Shown: piece by piece, positions 34,195 to 43,495 of the stretch | Layout of the letters: each line of letters opens with the position of its first letter | Numbering within the stretch: position 1 is the first letter of the stretch | Assembly (NCBI GenBank): GCA_963798325.1 | Contig: CAWCSS010000001.1 | Coordinates: 1,178,001 to 1,242,000 of the forward strand | Direction of reading: 5' to 3' | Length of the DNA: 64,000 nucleotides | Source: Solirubrobacter sp963798325 | GTDB taxonomy: Bacteria; Actinomycetota; Thermoleophilia; Solirubrobacterales; Solirubrobacteraceae | Position numbers and translations under genes: made by a program | The notes under the pieces: model-generated | Told to the model about the DNA's origin: nothing | Databases searched by the model: none | Seen by the model: the letters and a program-made list of their open reading frames with translations, nothing else

Positions 34195-35553
34195 GTGACG
34201 ACGCTGGACGTCATCGAGCCGGCCACCGAGCAGGTGCTGGCGAGCGTCCCACGCGCCACGGCGGCCGACGTCGACGCCGCCGTCGAGCGGGCCACGCGGG
34301 CGTTGCCGGCGTGGCGCGCGCTGGCGCCCGGCGACCGCGCGGCGCTGCTCTACCGGCTCGTCGAGGTGCTCGAGGACCACCACGACGAGCTCGCCCTGCT
34401 CGAGGCGCGCAACGCGGGCAAGCCGATCGGCTCGGCACGCGGCGAGATCGGCATGGCCATCGCGACCTTCCGGTACTACGCGGGCGCGCCCGAGCGCAAC
34501 CTCGGCGAGACGATCCCGGTCGGCGGCGGCGTGGCCATGACCTTCCGCGAGCCGCTCGGCGTGGTCGGGCTGATCACGCCGTGGAACTTCCCGCTGGCGA
34601 TCGCCTCATGGAAGCTCGCTCCCGCGCTCGCGGCCGGCAACTGCGTCGTGCTCAAGGTCGCCGAGCTCACGCCGCTGACCGGGCTCCGGTTCGCCGAGCT
34701 CGCGCTTGAGGCCGGCGTCCCGGAGGGGGTCGTGAACGTCATCGCCGGCCCCGGCGTCGAGTGCGGCGGGCGGCTCGTCGAGCACCCGGGCGTGGCCAAG
34801 ATCGCCTTCACCGGCTCGACCGCCGTCGGGCGCTCGATCGCCGCGGCCGCCTCGCGGACGATCAAGCGCGTGACGCTCGAGCTGGGCGGCAAGTCGGCCA
34901 ACATCGTCTTCGCCGACGCCGATCTCGAAGCCGCCGCCGCTTCCGCGCCCGGCGCGATGTTCGACAACGCCGGCCAGGACTGCTGCGCCCGCTCGCGCAT
35001 CCTCGTCCAGCGCACCGCGATGGACGCCTTCCTCGGCCACCTCGAGACCGCGGTGACCAAGCTCCGCACCGGCGATCCGCTCGACGAGGCCACCGAGATG
35101 GGCCCGCTGATCTCGGCGGGGCAGAGAGACGCCGTGGCCTCGTTCCTGGACGAGGAGACCACGATCGCCTTCCAGGGCAGCGCGCCCGACGGCCCCGGCT
35201 TCTGGTTCCCGCCCACCGTCCTGTGCCCGGTCCCCTACGACCATCGCTCGGTCCACGACGAGATCTTCGGCCCGGTCGCCGTCGTCATCGCGTTCGACGA
35301 CGAAGCGGACGCGATCCGGCTCGCCAACGACACGATCTACGGCCTGTCCGGGTCGATCTGGACGCGTGACGGCGCCAAGGCGATGCGCGTCGCCCGGGCC
35401 GTCGAAGCCGGCAACCTGTCGCTGAACTCGAACAGCTCGGTGCGCGTGACGACCCCGTTCGGCGGGTTCAAGCAGTCCGGCTACGGGCGCGAGCTCGGCC
35501 CGCACGCGCTCGAGCACTACACGGACGTCAAGACGGTCTTCGTCGCCACTTGA
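34195..35553 (+). CDS. NAD(P)-dependent aldehyde dehydrogenase
   Basis: A 452-residue ALDH. The catalytic Cys is residue 263 in NAGQDCCARSR and the general-base Glu is 229 in TLELGGKS. The cofactor region is TPWNFPLAIASWKLAPALAAG, and the C-terminal FGGFKQSGYGRELG is the normal family ending. It resembles gamma-aminobutyraldehyde/betaine aldehyde dehydrogenases (NLSLNSNSS in place of the usual NxxN motif). The GTG at 34195 is selected over GTG 34177 because AAGGAG sits seven bases upstream. It is translationally coupled to the EamA gene by a TTGA overlap. A nested palindrome lies just upstream. Confidence 0.9.
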   Translation: MTTLDVIEPATEQVLASVPRATAADVDAAVERATRALPAWRALAPGDRAALLYRLVEVLEDHHDELALLEARNAGKPIGSARGEIGMAIATFRYYAGAPERNLGETIPVGGGVAMTFREPLGVVGLITPWNFPLAIASWKLAPALAAGNCVVLKVAELTPLTGLRFAELALEAGVPEGVVNVIAGPGVECGGRLVEHPGVAKIAFTGSTAVGRSIAAAASRTIKRVTLELGGKSANIVFADADLEAAAASAPGAMFDNAGQDCCARSRILVQRTAMDAFLGHLETAVTKLRTGDPLDEATEMGPLISAGQRDAVASFLDEETTIAFQGSAPDGPGFWFPPTVLCPVPYDHRSVHDEIFGPVAVVIAFDDEADAIRLANDTIYGLSGSIWTRDGAKAMRVARAVEAGNLSLNSNSSVRVTTPFGGFKQSGYGRELGPHALEHYTDVKTVFVAT

Positions 35554-36452
35554 CCCCGGTCGCCGCCAGGCGGCGGCGCGCGTATCGCGAGATGCTGGTC
35601 GCCGGCGTGCTCTGGGGCACGATCGGCCCAGCGGTCGTGATCGTCGCCGAGCACACGTCGCTGAGCCCGCTGCAGACCGCGTTCTGGCGGCTGATCATCG
35701 GCGCGGTCCCGCTCGGCGCGCTGGCGGTCCTGCGTGCGCACGTCAAGCCCACCCGGACGCTGCTGCTGTTCGGCCTCGCCGTCGGGGCGACGATGGCGAT
35801 CTCCCAGCTCGCCTACTTCGCCGCGGTGGCGAACTCCGGGATCGCGATCCCGACCCTGATCGCCAACGGGCTCGGGCCGATCTTCACCGCCGCGGGCCAG
35901 ACGCTGATCTTCCGCGAGCGCCCCGACGCCCGCACGCTGCTCTCGATGGTCGCGGCGCTCACTGGCCTCGCGCTGCTGGTGCTCGACGGCCCGGGCAACG
36001 TGACGGCGGCCGGCATCGCGCTCTCGATCGTCTCCGCGGCCGGCTACGCCGCCTCGACCCTGGCCGCCGGTCCCGCCAGCCGCCGCCTGGACACCACCAC
36101 GCTCAACGCCGCCTCGGTCGCCGGCGGCGCGCTCGCGATGCTCCCGTTCGTCGTGGTCACCGGCGGCCCCGGCGTCGCGGGCTCGGCGGTCGGCTGGCTC
36201 GCGATCGTCTGGCTCGGCCTGGTCGTCTCCGGCCTCGCGTACTGGCTCTACTACAGCGCCGCGCGCGAGCTTCCGTCCACGCACCTGACGATCATCGCGC
36301 TGCTCGACCCGCTCGTCTCCGCGGTCATCGCCGTTGCGTTCTTCGACGAGACGCTGACGCTGGGGGTGATCGTCGGCGGCGTGCTGATGCTCGGCGCCGT
36401 GGCCGCGTTGCGCGCGCCGCCCGACCAGGAGCCGCACCCGCCGCCGACGTGA
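35550..36452 (+). CDS. EamA/DMT-family transporter
   Basis: A 300-residue, ten-helix DMT transporter. The first repeat has MLVAGVLWGTIGPAVVIVAEH and AFWRLIIGAVPLGALAV; the second has YYSAARELPSTHLTIIALLDPL, with the conserved Pro-rich LDPLVSAVIA close. It starts with TTG at 35550, overlapping the aldehyde dehydrogenase stop (TTGA). Likely exports the substrate or product of that enzyme, possibly an amino acid or aldehyde derivative; this is inferred from coupling only. Confidence 0.85.
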   Translation: MTPVAARRRRAYREMLVAGVLWGTIGPAVVIVAEHTSLSPLQTAFWRLIIGAVPLGALAVLRAHVKPTRTLLLFGLAVGATMAISQLAYFAAVANSGIAIPTLIANGLGPIFTAAGQTLIFRERPDARTLLSMVAALTGLALLVLDGPGNVTAAGIALSIVSAAGYAASTLAAGPASRRLDTTTLNAASVAGGALAMLPFVVVTGGPGVAGSAVGWLAIVWLGLVVSGLAYWLYYSAARELPSTHLTIIALLDPLVSAVIAVAFFDETLTLGVIVGGVLMLGAVAALRAPPDQEPHPPPT

Positions 36453-36500
36453 TCAGTAATCGAGAAGCGAGAGCGCGGGGCCGCTCCTAGAGTGTCGGCC

Positions 36501-38855
36501 ATGGCCACGACCGAAGCTGACAGTCATGACTTGATCCGGGTGCACGGCGCGCGCGTGAACAACCTCAAGGACATCAGCGTGGAGATCCCCAAGCGCCGTC
36601 TGACGGTGTTCACCGGGATCTCCGGATCGGGCAAGAGCTCGCTCGTGTTCGGGACGATCGCGGCCGAGTCGCAGCGGTTGATCAACGAGACCTACAGCGC
36701 GTTCGTGCAGGGGTTCATGCCGACGCTCGCGCGGCCCGACGTCGACGTGCTCGACGGGATCACGACGGCGATCAGCGTCGACCAGGAGCGCATGGGCTCC
36801 AACCCGCGCTCGACCGTGGGCACGGCGACCGACACGGACGCGATGCTGCGGATCCTCTTCAGCCGGCTGGCGAAGCCCCGCATCGGCGGGCCGGGCGCGT
36901 ACAGCTTCAACGTCGCGTCCGCGCACGGCAGCGGCGGGATCACCGTTCAGCGCGGAGAGAAGACGATCACCAAGGCCGCGAGCTTCAGCCGCACCGGCGG
37001 CATGTGCCCGCGTTGCGAGGGCCGCGGCTCGGTCTCGGACTTCGACCTGACGGCCCTCTACGACGAGAACAAGTCGCTCAACGAGGGCGCGCTGACGATC
37101 CCGGGTTACAGCATGGACGGCTGGTACGGGCGGATCTACCGCGGCTGCGGCTTCTTCGATCCGGACAAGCCGATCAAGCAGTTCAACAAGAAGGAACTGC
37201 ACGACCTGCTCTACAAGGAACCGACCAAGATCAAGGTCGAGAAGATCAACCTCACCTACGCCGGGCTGATCCCGCAGATCCAGAAGTCGTTCCTGTCCAA
37301 GGACGTCGAGGCGATGCAGCCGCACATCCGCGCGTTCGTGGAGAAGGCGGTGGTGTTCACGGTCTGCCCGGACTGCGACGGGACGCGGCTGAGCGAGCAG
37401 GCGCGGACGTCGAAGATCGGCAAGGTCAGCATCGCCGACGTCTCGGCGATGCAGATCACCGAGGTCGCGGAGTGGGTGCATTCGCTGGCCGAGCCGTCGG
37501 TCGCGCCGCTGCTGGACTCGCTGCGCGACACGCTGGACTCGTTCGTGGAGATCGGGCTCGGCTACCTGTCGCTGAACCGGCCGTCAGGGACCCTGTCCGG
37601 CGGCGAGGCGCAGCGGACGAAGATGATCCGCCACCTCGGCTCCTCGCTGACCGACGTCACCTACGTCTTCGACGAGCCGACGATCGGCCTGCACCCGCAC
37701 GACATCGAGCGGATGAACAACCTGCTGCGCCGGCTGCGCGACAAGGGCAACACCGTGCTCGTGGTCGAGCACAAGCCGGAGACGATCGCGATCGCCGACC
37801 ACGTGATCGACCTCGGCCCGCGGGCGGGCGCCGCGGGCGGCGAGGTGATGTTCGAGGGCACGGTCGAGGGGCTGCGCGAGAGCGACACCATCACCGGCCA
37901 CCACCTCGACGACCGCGCGACGCTCAAAGAGACCTTCCGCGAGCCGACCGGGCAGCTCGAGGTCCGGGGCGCCGACCTCAACAACCTCAAGGACGTCGAC
38001 GTCGACATCCCGCTCGGCGTGCTCGTCGTGCTGACCGGCGTGGCGGGCTCGGGCAAGAGCTCGCTGATCCGCGGCTCGGTCGAGGACCGCGAGGGCGTGG
38101 TGACCGTCGACCAGGGCTCGATCCGCGGATCGCGGCGCAGCAACCCCGCGACCTACACCGGGCTGCTGGACCCGATCCGCAAGGCGTTCGCCAAGGCCAA
38201 CGGCGTCAAGCCCGCCCTGTTCAGCGCGAACTCCGAGGGCGCCTGCCCGAACTGCAACGGCGCGGGCGTGATCTACATGGACCTCGGGATCATGGCCGGC
38301 GCCGCGACGATCTGCGAGGAGTGCGAGGGCAAGCGCTTCGACGCCTCCGTGCTCGAGTACGGCTTCGGCGGCAAGGACATCAGCCAGGTCCTGACGATGT
38401 CGGTCGACGAGGCCGAGGCGTTCTTCGCCGCCGGCGACGCCAAGGTGCCGGCGGCGCACAAGATCCTCGCGCGGCTCTCCGCCGTCGGGCTCGGCTACCT
38501 CACGATCGGCCAGCCGCTCACGACGCTCTCCGGCGGTGAGCGCCAGCGCCTGAAGCTCGCCACCCACATGGGCGAGAAAGGCGGCATCTACGTCCTCGAC
38601 GAGCCGACCACCGGCCTGCACCTGGCCGACGTCGAGCAACTGCTCGCGCTCCTGGACACGCTCGTGGACTCGGGCAAGTCGGTGATCGTGATCGAGCACC
38701 ACCAGGCGGTGATGGCCCACGCCGACTGGATCATCGACCTCGGCCCGGGCGCGGGCTACGACGGCGGCGAGATCGTCTTCGAGGGCACGCCCGCCGACCT
38801 CGTGGCCGGCCGCTCGACGCTCACCGGCGAGCACCTCGCGGAGTACGTCGTCTAA
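36501..38855 (+). CDS. Short UvrA-like ABC ATPase (UvrA2/DrrC class)
   Basis: A 784-residue protein with two UvrA-type ATPase halves. Walker A motifs are GISGSGKSS (40-48) and GVAGSGKSS, signatures LSGGEAQR and LSGGERQR, and Walker B regions YVFDEPTIGLHP and YVLDEPTTGLHL. Cys4 elements are CPRCEGRG, CPDCDGTRL, CPNCNGAG and CEECEGKRF. Canonical UvrA has about 940-980 residues; the UvrB-binding domain is absent or reduced, as in UvrA2 and the daunorubicin-resistance DrrC proteins. It may protect DNA from intercalators or act in another ATPase role. ATG 36501 is used (GTG 36492 is possible). Confidence 0.87.
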   Translation: MATTEADSHDLIRVHGARVNNLKDISVEIPKRRLTVFTGISGSGKSSLVFGTIAAESQRLINETYSAFVQGFMPTLARPDVDVLDGITTAISVDQERMGSNPRSTVGTATDTDAMLRILFSRLAKPRIGGPGAYSFNVASAHGSGGITVQRGEKTITKAASFSRTGGMCPRCEGRGSVSDFDLTALYDENKSLNEGALTIPGYSMDGWYGRIYRGCGFFDPDKPIKQFNKKELHDLLYKEPTKIKVEKINLTYAGLIPQIQKSFLSKDVEAMQPHIRAFVEKAVVFTVCPDCDGTRLSEQARTSKIGKVSIADVSAMQITEVAEWVHSLAEPSVAPLLDSLRDTLDSFVEIGLGYLSLNRPSGTLSGGEAQRTKMIRHLGSSLTDVTYVFDEPTIGLHPHDIERMNNLLRRLRDKGNTVLVVEHKPETIAIADHVIDLGPRAGAAGGEVMFEGTVEGLRESDTITGHHLDDRATLKETFREPTGQLEVRGADLNNLKDVDVDIPLGVLVVLTGVAGSGKSSLIRGSVEDREGVVTVDQGSIRGSRRSNPATYTGLLDPIRKAFAKANGVKPALFSANSEGACPNCNGAGVIYMDLGIMAGAATICEECEGKRFDASVLEYGFGGKDISQVLTMSVDEAEAFFAAGDAKVPAAHKILARLSAVGLGYLTIGQPLTTLSGGERQRLKLATHMGEKGGIYVLDEPTTGLHLADVEQLLALLDTLVDSGKSVIVIEHHQAVMAHADWIIDLGPGAGYDGGEIVFEGTPADLVAGRSTLTGEHLAEYVV

Positions 38856-38883
38856 CGGCAGTGCTGGCTCGGACCTGCTGCGC

Positions 38884-39075
38884 GTGGCGACGCTGAGCCC
38901 GGCGCAGCAGGACGCGTGCGCCGCGGCACTGGGCTTCTTCGTGACCGCGGGCGGGCGCAAGATCGCCCTGACCGACGCGGAGGTGCTCTCGTTCGCCGAC
39001 GTCCCGGCGGAGCTGCTGTCGCCCGCGCTGGACCAGTTGCAAGACGAGCGGATCTCCGGCGCGTCCGGGTCGTAG
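38884..39075 (+). CDS. Small hypothetical protein
   Basis: A 63-residue protein from GTG 38884, 28 bases after the UvrA-like gene (MATLSPAQQDACAAALGFFVTAG...). It has two short helices (SPAQQDACAAALGFF and PAELLSPALDQLQDE). No family was recognised. Codon pattern is normal and it may be co-transcribed with the UvrA-like gene, but no ribosome binding site is convincing. Confidence 0.5.
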   Translation: MATLSPAQQDACAAALGFFVTAGGRKIALTDAEVLSFADVPAELLSPALDQLQDERISGASGS

Positions 39076-39201
39076 TCGCGAGCGGCGTCTTCCGTCGTCG
39101 CCGCGTACGCGGGCGCCGCGACGGAAATGGCACGCGCCGTCGCAAGGACCGGTAGCGGTCCTCGAACGATGAACTGCAAGGTTCCCTCCTTCCCTGCATT
39201 C

Positions 39202-39234
39202 CCGACGGTCCGCCCACCCCCGGGCGACCGTCGG
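39202..39234 (+). terminator. Hairpin, possible terminator
   Basis: CCGACGGTCCGCCC and GGGCGACCGTCGG pair with a single bulge around a short C-rich loop, in the 212-base gap between the 63-residue gene and the aminotransferase gene. A pyrimidine-rich stretch (TTCCCTCCTTCCCTGC) precedes it. Confidence 0.5.
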
Positions 39235-39287
39235 CTACAGCAGCTCGTGAGCCTATGAGTAATCAGTGAAAGAAGCGAGAGTCCTGA

Positions 39288-40412
39288 ATGATGAATGTCA
39301 GTGCACAGACCCGGCTGAGCGACGACGAGATCGCGGCCGAACGCCGCCACTACCCAGGCCTCGAGGGTCGGGTGTTCGTCAACCACGCCGCGGTCTCGCA
39401 GATCTCGCTCGGCGTCCAGCGGGCAATGGCCGAGCAGACGTCGCTGCACGTGCGCGACGCCCTGGCCGCGAGCCGTCAGTCCGAGGCGATCTACGACGAG
39501 GGCCGTCGGCGCGCGGGCGCGCTGGTTGGCGCGCCCGCCGACCGCGTCGCGTACATCCAGAACACCTCGCACGGGATCTCGCTGATCGCGCTCGGGCTGG
39601 ACTGGCGCGCGGGCGAGAACGTCGTCGTTCCCGGGTTGGAGTTCCCGTCGAACCTGCTCGCGTGGAAGGCGCTCGAGCGGCGTGGGATCGACGTACGGCT
39701 CGTCGCGTCGCCGGACGCGCTGCGCGACGCGATCGACGAGCGCACGCGGGTCGTCGCTGTCAGCCACGTCCAGTTCTACAGCGGGTTGCGGGTCGATCTG
39801 GGCGCGCTCGGCGACGCCTGCCGAGCACGCGACACGCTGCTGGTCGTCGACGGCACCCAGTCGGTTGGCGCGCTCACGCTCGACATGGAGGGCGATGGCA
39901 TCGACGCGGTGGTCGTCAGCGCGCACAAGTGGATGCTGGGGCCGCTCGGGGTCGGCTTCCTGGCGCTTTCAGAGCGAGCGTTCGAGCGCATCACCCCGCG
40001 GGTCGTGGGCTGGCTCTCGGTCAGTGAGCCGTTCGCCTTCCGGCGCGAGCTCGAACTGCTGCCGGACGCTCGGCGCTTCGAGCCGGGAACCGAGAACGCG
40101 ACTGGCATCTACGGGCTCGTGGAGCGGCTGCGGCAGATCGATGCGCTCGGGATCGGGCGCATCGAGGCGACCGTCCTCGCCCGCACCCGTCACCTCGTCG
40201 AGCGCGCGGCCCAGGCCGGACTGGAGGTCGTCAGTCCCACCGCTCGCTCGGGCATCACGCTGCTGCGCCGGCCCGGTGTGGCGCCGGAGGTGCAGTTCGC
40301 CGCCCTCGAGGCAGCCGGCATCACCGCGAGCCTGCGCAACGGCGCGGTGCGGATCTCACCGCACTACTACAACACGGCCGAGGAGCTCGATCGGGTGATC
40401 GACGTCCTGTGA
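39288..40412 (+). CDS. Class V aminotransferase / cysteine desulfurase-like PLP enzyme
   Basis: A 374-residue PLP enzyme. The PLP Lys is residue 214 in VVVSAHKWMLGPLG, and the aldimine site is followed by the phosphate-binding region. VFVNHAAVSQISLGVQRAMAEQ and VAYIQNTSHGISLIALGL are typical of the N-terminal region of aminotransferase class V, and the DGTQSVGALTLDM region holds the conserved Asp. There is no distinct Cys loop of a desulfurase. It may be a racemase/lyase-like or kynureninase-like enzyme; the substrate is unknown. ATG 39291 is an alternative start. Confidence 0.85.
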   Translation: MMNVSAQTRLSDDEIAAERRHYPGLEGRVFVNHAAVSQISLGVQRAMAEQTSLHVRDALAASRQSEAIYDEGRRRAGALVGAPADRVAYIQNTSHGISLIALGLDWRAGENVVVPGLEFPSNLLAWKALERRGIDVRLVASPDALRDAIDERTRVVAVSHVQFYSGLRVDLGALGDACRARDTLLVVDGTQSVGALTLDMEGDGIDAVVVSAHKWMLGPLGVGFLALSERAFERITPRVVGWLSVSEPFAFRRELELLPDARRFEPGTENATGIYGLVERLRQIDALGIGRIEATVLARTRHLVERAAQAGLEVVSPTARSGITLLRRPGVAPEVQFAALEAAGITASLRNGAVRISPHYYNTAEELDRVIDVL

Positions 40413-40431
40413 GCCGACTACCCTGCGCGGG

Positions 40432-40998
40432 GTGCCGCTGGCGCCGGGCGATGAGTTTCCCAACCTGAAGGTCGACAGCGTCGACGGGCGCGTCGAGTTG
40501 CGCGACCGCTGGCGGGAGGGGCCGGTGGTGGTCATGTTCATGCGCCACTTCGGATGCGCGTTCTGCCGCGAGCACCTGATCCACATGGGCCGTGCCCTGA
40601 AGGACTTCGAGGCCGCGGGCGCGCAGGTGGTCGCGATCTTCCAGTACAGCGCCGAGGCCTCGCGCGACTTCTGCGCCAGCCGCAAGGTGCCGTTCGAGTG
40701 CTTCGGCGACCCGCTGCGCGAGGCCTACGCCCAGGTCGAGGTCGGGCGCGGCGGCCGCGATCAGGTGCTCGGGCGCAAGATCGCCGGCAAGTACCTCAAG
40801 ACGATCCTGCGCTCACGCGTGATCGGCTCGGTCAACGCACCGGCGGAGGAGATGCTGCAGCTGCCGGGGACGTTCGTGGTCGGGTCGGACGGGCGGGTGC
40901 GCTTCGCGCACTACGCGGTCAACTCGGCGGACAACCCGCTGGTGGCCGACGTCCTGGCCGCGGTCCGCAGCCACTCGGTCAGCGGCTCCACCGGCTGA
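40432..40998 (+). CDS. AhpC/TSA-family peroxiredoxin-like protein
   Basis: A 188-residue redoxin from GTG 40432. The active-site loop has MRHFGCAFCREHL, with Cys42 and Cys45 in a CxxC instead of the single peroxidatic Cys of most peroxiredoxins. The product is the DUF899/AhpC-like thioredoxin-fold class (PLREAYAQVEVGRGG, LQLPGTFVVGSDGRVRF). It probably reduces peroxides or disulfides in the cytoplasm. It overlaps the GGDEF-EAL gene tail to tail by 88 bases, an unusually long convergent overlap. It may be coupled to the upstream aminotransferase gene (20 bases between). Confidence 0.84.
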   Translation: MPLAPGDEFPNLKVDSVDGRVELRDRWREGPVVVMFMRHFGCAFCREHLIHMGRALKDFEAAGAQVVAIFQYSAEASRDFCASRKVPFECFGDPLREAYAQVEVGRGGRDQVLGRKIAGKYLKTILRSRVIGSVNAPAEEMLQLPGTFVVGSDGRVRFAHYAVNSADNPLVADVLAAVRSHSVSGSTG

Positions 40999-42341
40999 GG
41001 CCGGCTCAGGTAGTACCCCTGGGCGAGGTTGCAGCCGAGCGCGACCAGCTGCTCCCAGGACGCCTCGTCCTCGACGCCCTCGGCGACGACCTTCAGCCCG
41101 AGGCTGCAGCCGAGCTGGACCGTCGAATGCACGATCTTCGCGTCGCCCTCGTCGGTCGCCATCCGCATCACGAACGACTTGTCGATCTTCAGCGTGGTCA
41201 GCGGCAGGTCGCGCAGCCAGCTCAGTGACGTGTAGCCGGTGCCGAAATCGTCGACCGCGAGGCTGATGCCCATCGCCGCCAGACGCGCGAGCACGGCCTT
41301 GGCCCGGGGCGGGTCGGCCATGATCGTCGTCTCGGTGATCTCCAGCTCGAGCTTGGACGCGGGGACGCTGTGGAGCTCCAGCAGCGTCTCGACCTCATCC
41401 GGGAGCGTGAGGTCGAGCAGGTTGCGGGTGGAGACGTTGACCGCCATCGTCAGGTCCAGCCCCTGTTGCATCCACACGCGCGTCTGGGCGAGCGCGCGGT
41501 CGAGCACGTGCAGCGTCAGCGGGCGGATCAGGCCGGTGTTCTCGGCCATCGGGATGAACGCGTCCGGGTACAGGAAGCCGCGCTCGGGATGGTCCCAGCG
41601 CACGAGCGCCTCGACCCCGACGACGCGGCCGGTGGCCAGGTCGGCCTTGGGCTGGAAGTGCAGGACGAGCTCCTCGTCGTCGATCCCGCGGCGCAGGTCG
41701 GCGATCAGCTCGAGGTTCGCCCGCGAGTAGCGGTCGACGCCGTCGTCGTAGAGCGCGTGGCCGGAGTGGGCGCGCTTGGCCGTGTACATCGCGACGTCGG
41801 CGTGCTGGAGCAGCGTCTCGGGGTCTTCACCGTGCTCGGGGTAGAGCGCGATGCCGACACTGGCCTCGACCTCGACGCCGATCCCTTCGAGCTCGAGCCG
41901 CTGCGCGATCGCGGCGCGCACCCGGGCGGTGGCCTCGACGGCGGCCTCGCGGTCGCGGACGTCGGTGATCAGCACGGCGAACTCGTCCCCGCCGAGCCGG
42001 GCGACGGAATCGCCGGCTCGCAGCGTCTCGGTCAGCCGCGCGCCGACCGTGCACAGCAGCAGGTCCCCGTTGTGGTGGCCGAGCGTGTCGTTGATCTCCT
42101 TGAAGCGGTCGAGGTCGATCATCAGCACGGCCAGCGTCGCGCCCTCACGGGCGGCGAGCTTGGTCGCCTGGTGCACGCGGTCGTGGAAGAGGACGCGATT
42201 GGGGAGCTCGGTGACGTGATCGTGCAGCGCGGCGTACTCGCTGGCGGCAGCGTGGACGCGGGTACGACGCGATGCCCGCACGGCCCAGCCGGCGAGCATG
42301 ACGTACAGCAGGCTGAGCACGGCCGGCACGATCCACTCCAT
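40911..42341 (-). CDS. Diguanylate cyclase/phosphodiesterase with GGDEF and EAL domains
   Basis: A 476-residue protein. Residues 3-21 are a single membrane anchor. The GGDEF motif is at 117-121, with an intact inhibitory site RxxD (RAGD, 108-111) five residues upstream, and the EAL motif (VGVEALVRW) is at 244-246. The phosphodiesterase loop-6 motif is AVDDFGTGYTSLSWL. All features for both cyclase and phosphodiesterase activity seem present, so net activity cannot be told. It would set cyclic di-GMP levels. There is no sensory domain. It converges with the peroxiredoxin-like gene. Confidence 0.9.
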   Translation of the reverse strand: MEWIVPAVLSLLYVMLAGWAVRASRRTRVHAAASEYAALHDHVTELPNRVLFHDRVHQATKLAAREGATLAVLMIDLDRFKEINDTLGHHNGDLLLCTVGARLTETLRAGDSVARLGGDEFAVLITDVRDREAAVEATARVRAAIAQRLELEGIGVEVEASVGIALYPEHGEDPETLLQHADVAMYTAKRAHSGHALYDDGVDRYSRANLELIADLRRGIDDEELVLHFQPKADLATGRVVGVEALVRWDHPERGFLYPDAFIPMAENTGLIRPLTLHVLDRALAQTRVWMQQGLDLTMAVNVSTRNLLDLTLPDEVETLLELHSVPASKLELEITETTIMADPPRAKAVLARLAAMGISLAVDDFGTGYTSLSWLRDLPLTTLKIDKSFVMRMATDEGDAKIVHSTVQLGCSLGLKVVAEGVEDEASWEQLVALGCNLAQGYYLSRPQPVEPLTEWLRTAARTSATSGLSAELTA

Positions 42342-42415
42342 AGCCGGGGTAGTCGAGCCCCGGCGACCGAACTTGAGGCCGGTGGTCAGACCGCGGGTCG
42401 GCGACGGTGCTCTGA

Positions 42416-42733
42416 CTAGTGATCGCTCGTGCGGTGCGAAGCGCCGCGCGAGTGCCCGGCGCTGCCGTGCGCGCCGCCCGACCCGCCCGACGCACGTCGG
42501 TGGACCGGCGGCGGCGTGCGCTTGATCAGCGCCCGCAGCGCGCGGTCACCCGCGCCCTCGGTCTCGCGCTCGCTCAGCGTGTCGGGGTGCACGGTGCGAA
42601 ACCCGGCACCGCGCGCCGGGTCGACGATCGCGACCACGACCTTCTTGGCGCTCGGCGTGTCGAACACGATCCCGTCGACGCTGTGGCCGTTGGTCGTGAC
42701 GTTGACGAGCTCGCCTATCGCGGTGGACCCCAT
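42416..42733 (-). CDS. Hypothetical protein
   Basis: A 105-residue protein from ATG 42733 (MGSTAIGELVNVTTNGHSVDG). The first 65 residues form a small beta domain (GIVFDTPSAKKVVVAIVDPARG); the last 30 are Arg/Gly/Ser/His-rich and probably disordered. A 20-residue upstream extension to 42793 looks non-coding. No family assigned. It sits 10 bases downstream of the VTT gene and may be co-transcribed. Confidence 0.55.
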   Translation of the reverse strand: MGSTAIGELVNVTTNGHSVDGIVFDTPSAKKVVVAIVDPARGAGFRTVHPDTLSERETEGAGDRALRALIKRTPPPVHRRASGGSGGAHGSAGHSRGASHRTSDH

Positions 42734-42743
42734 GCCCCTGACC

Positions 42744-43421
42744 TTACCGGCCGAGGCGCGCGGCCTGCACGTGACGTCGCGCGAGCCACACACCCGCCAG
42801 TGCCGTCGCCGCGTACAGCGTGAGCGCGATCAGGCCGCGGCTGGACAGCGGAGCAGCCAGCGCGCCGCCGAGCGCGACGTAGGCGATCGTCTTGGGCACG
42901 GCGCCCAGGGCGACCGCGGCGGCGAACGCCCGCAGCGGCATCTTGGTCAGGCCCGCGGCGTAGTTGAGCACGCTCGCGGGGGTGCCCGGCAACAGCCGGG
43001 CGGTGAGCACGGCGCTGAAGCCGCGCGCGGCGATCCAGTCCCGCCAGTGCGTCGCGCGCGGTCCGAGCAGCCGGCTGAGTGAGGCTGCCCCGATGCCGCG
43101 GGCGAGCACGAAGGCGAGCACGGCACCGAGCGTCGTGGCGGCGAGCGTCAGCGCGACCCCGGACGCCACGCCGAACAGGACGCCCGCGGCGGTGGCGGTC
43201 ACCTGGCCCGGGAACAGCACGCAGGCCGAGACGGCGCCGAGCAGCACGAACAGCACGGGCGCGGCCGGTCCCGCGGACCGGACCCACGTCGCCAACTGCT
43301 CCGGCGCGGGGACGCCGACCGTCAGCGCGAGCGCGACGAGAATCGCCGCGAACGCGAGCAGGCCCAGGCCGACTCGCACGAGCGCACGGCGGCGAGCCGG
43401 GTCGGTGGGCAGCCGTGGCAT
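42744..43421 (-). CDS. TVP38/TMEM64 (VTT-domain) membrane protein
   Basis: A 225-residue inner-membrane protein from ATG 43421 (MPRLPTDPARRRALVRVG). Residues 55-200 match the VTT/SNARE-associated fold: FPGQVTATAAGVLFGVASGV and FSAVLTARLLPGTPASVLNYAAGLTKMP with the conserved F-x-x-R-x-x-P. Proteins of the DedA/TMEM64 group are lipid scramblases or carriers; the bacterial homologue's substrate is not defined. An upstream ATG at 43472 would add a segment with two Cys and His and looks less natural. Confidence 0.82.
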   Translation of the reverse strand: MPRLPTDPARRRALVRVGLGLLAFAAILVALALTVGVPAPEQLATWVRSAGPAAPVLFVLLGAVSACVLFPGQVTATAAGVLFGVASGVALTLAATTLGAVLAFVLARGIGAASLSRLLGPRATHWRDWIAARGFSAVLTARLLPGTPASVLNYAAGLTKMPLRAFAAAVALGAVPKTIAYVALGGALAAPLSSRGLIALTLYAATALAGVWLARRHVQAARLGR

Positions 43422-43495
43422 CCAGCAGAACGTAACCGGGTGGGCGCCGCGCGTTACGGCAACGGCGCCCATCCGGGGGAGCTACGCGGCGAAGC

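Noticed and set aside
37584..39926. 780-codon minus-strand ORF across the UvrA-like gene and aminotransferase
   Set aside because: Spans two real plus-strand genes and their intergenic gap; no recognisable domain.
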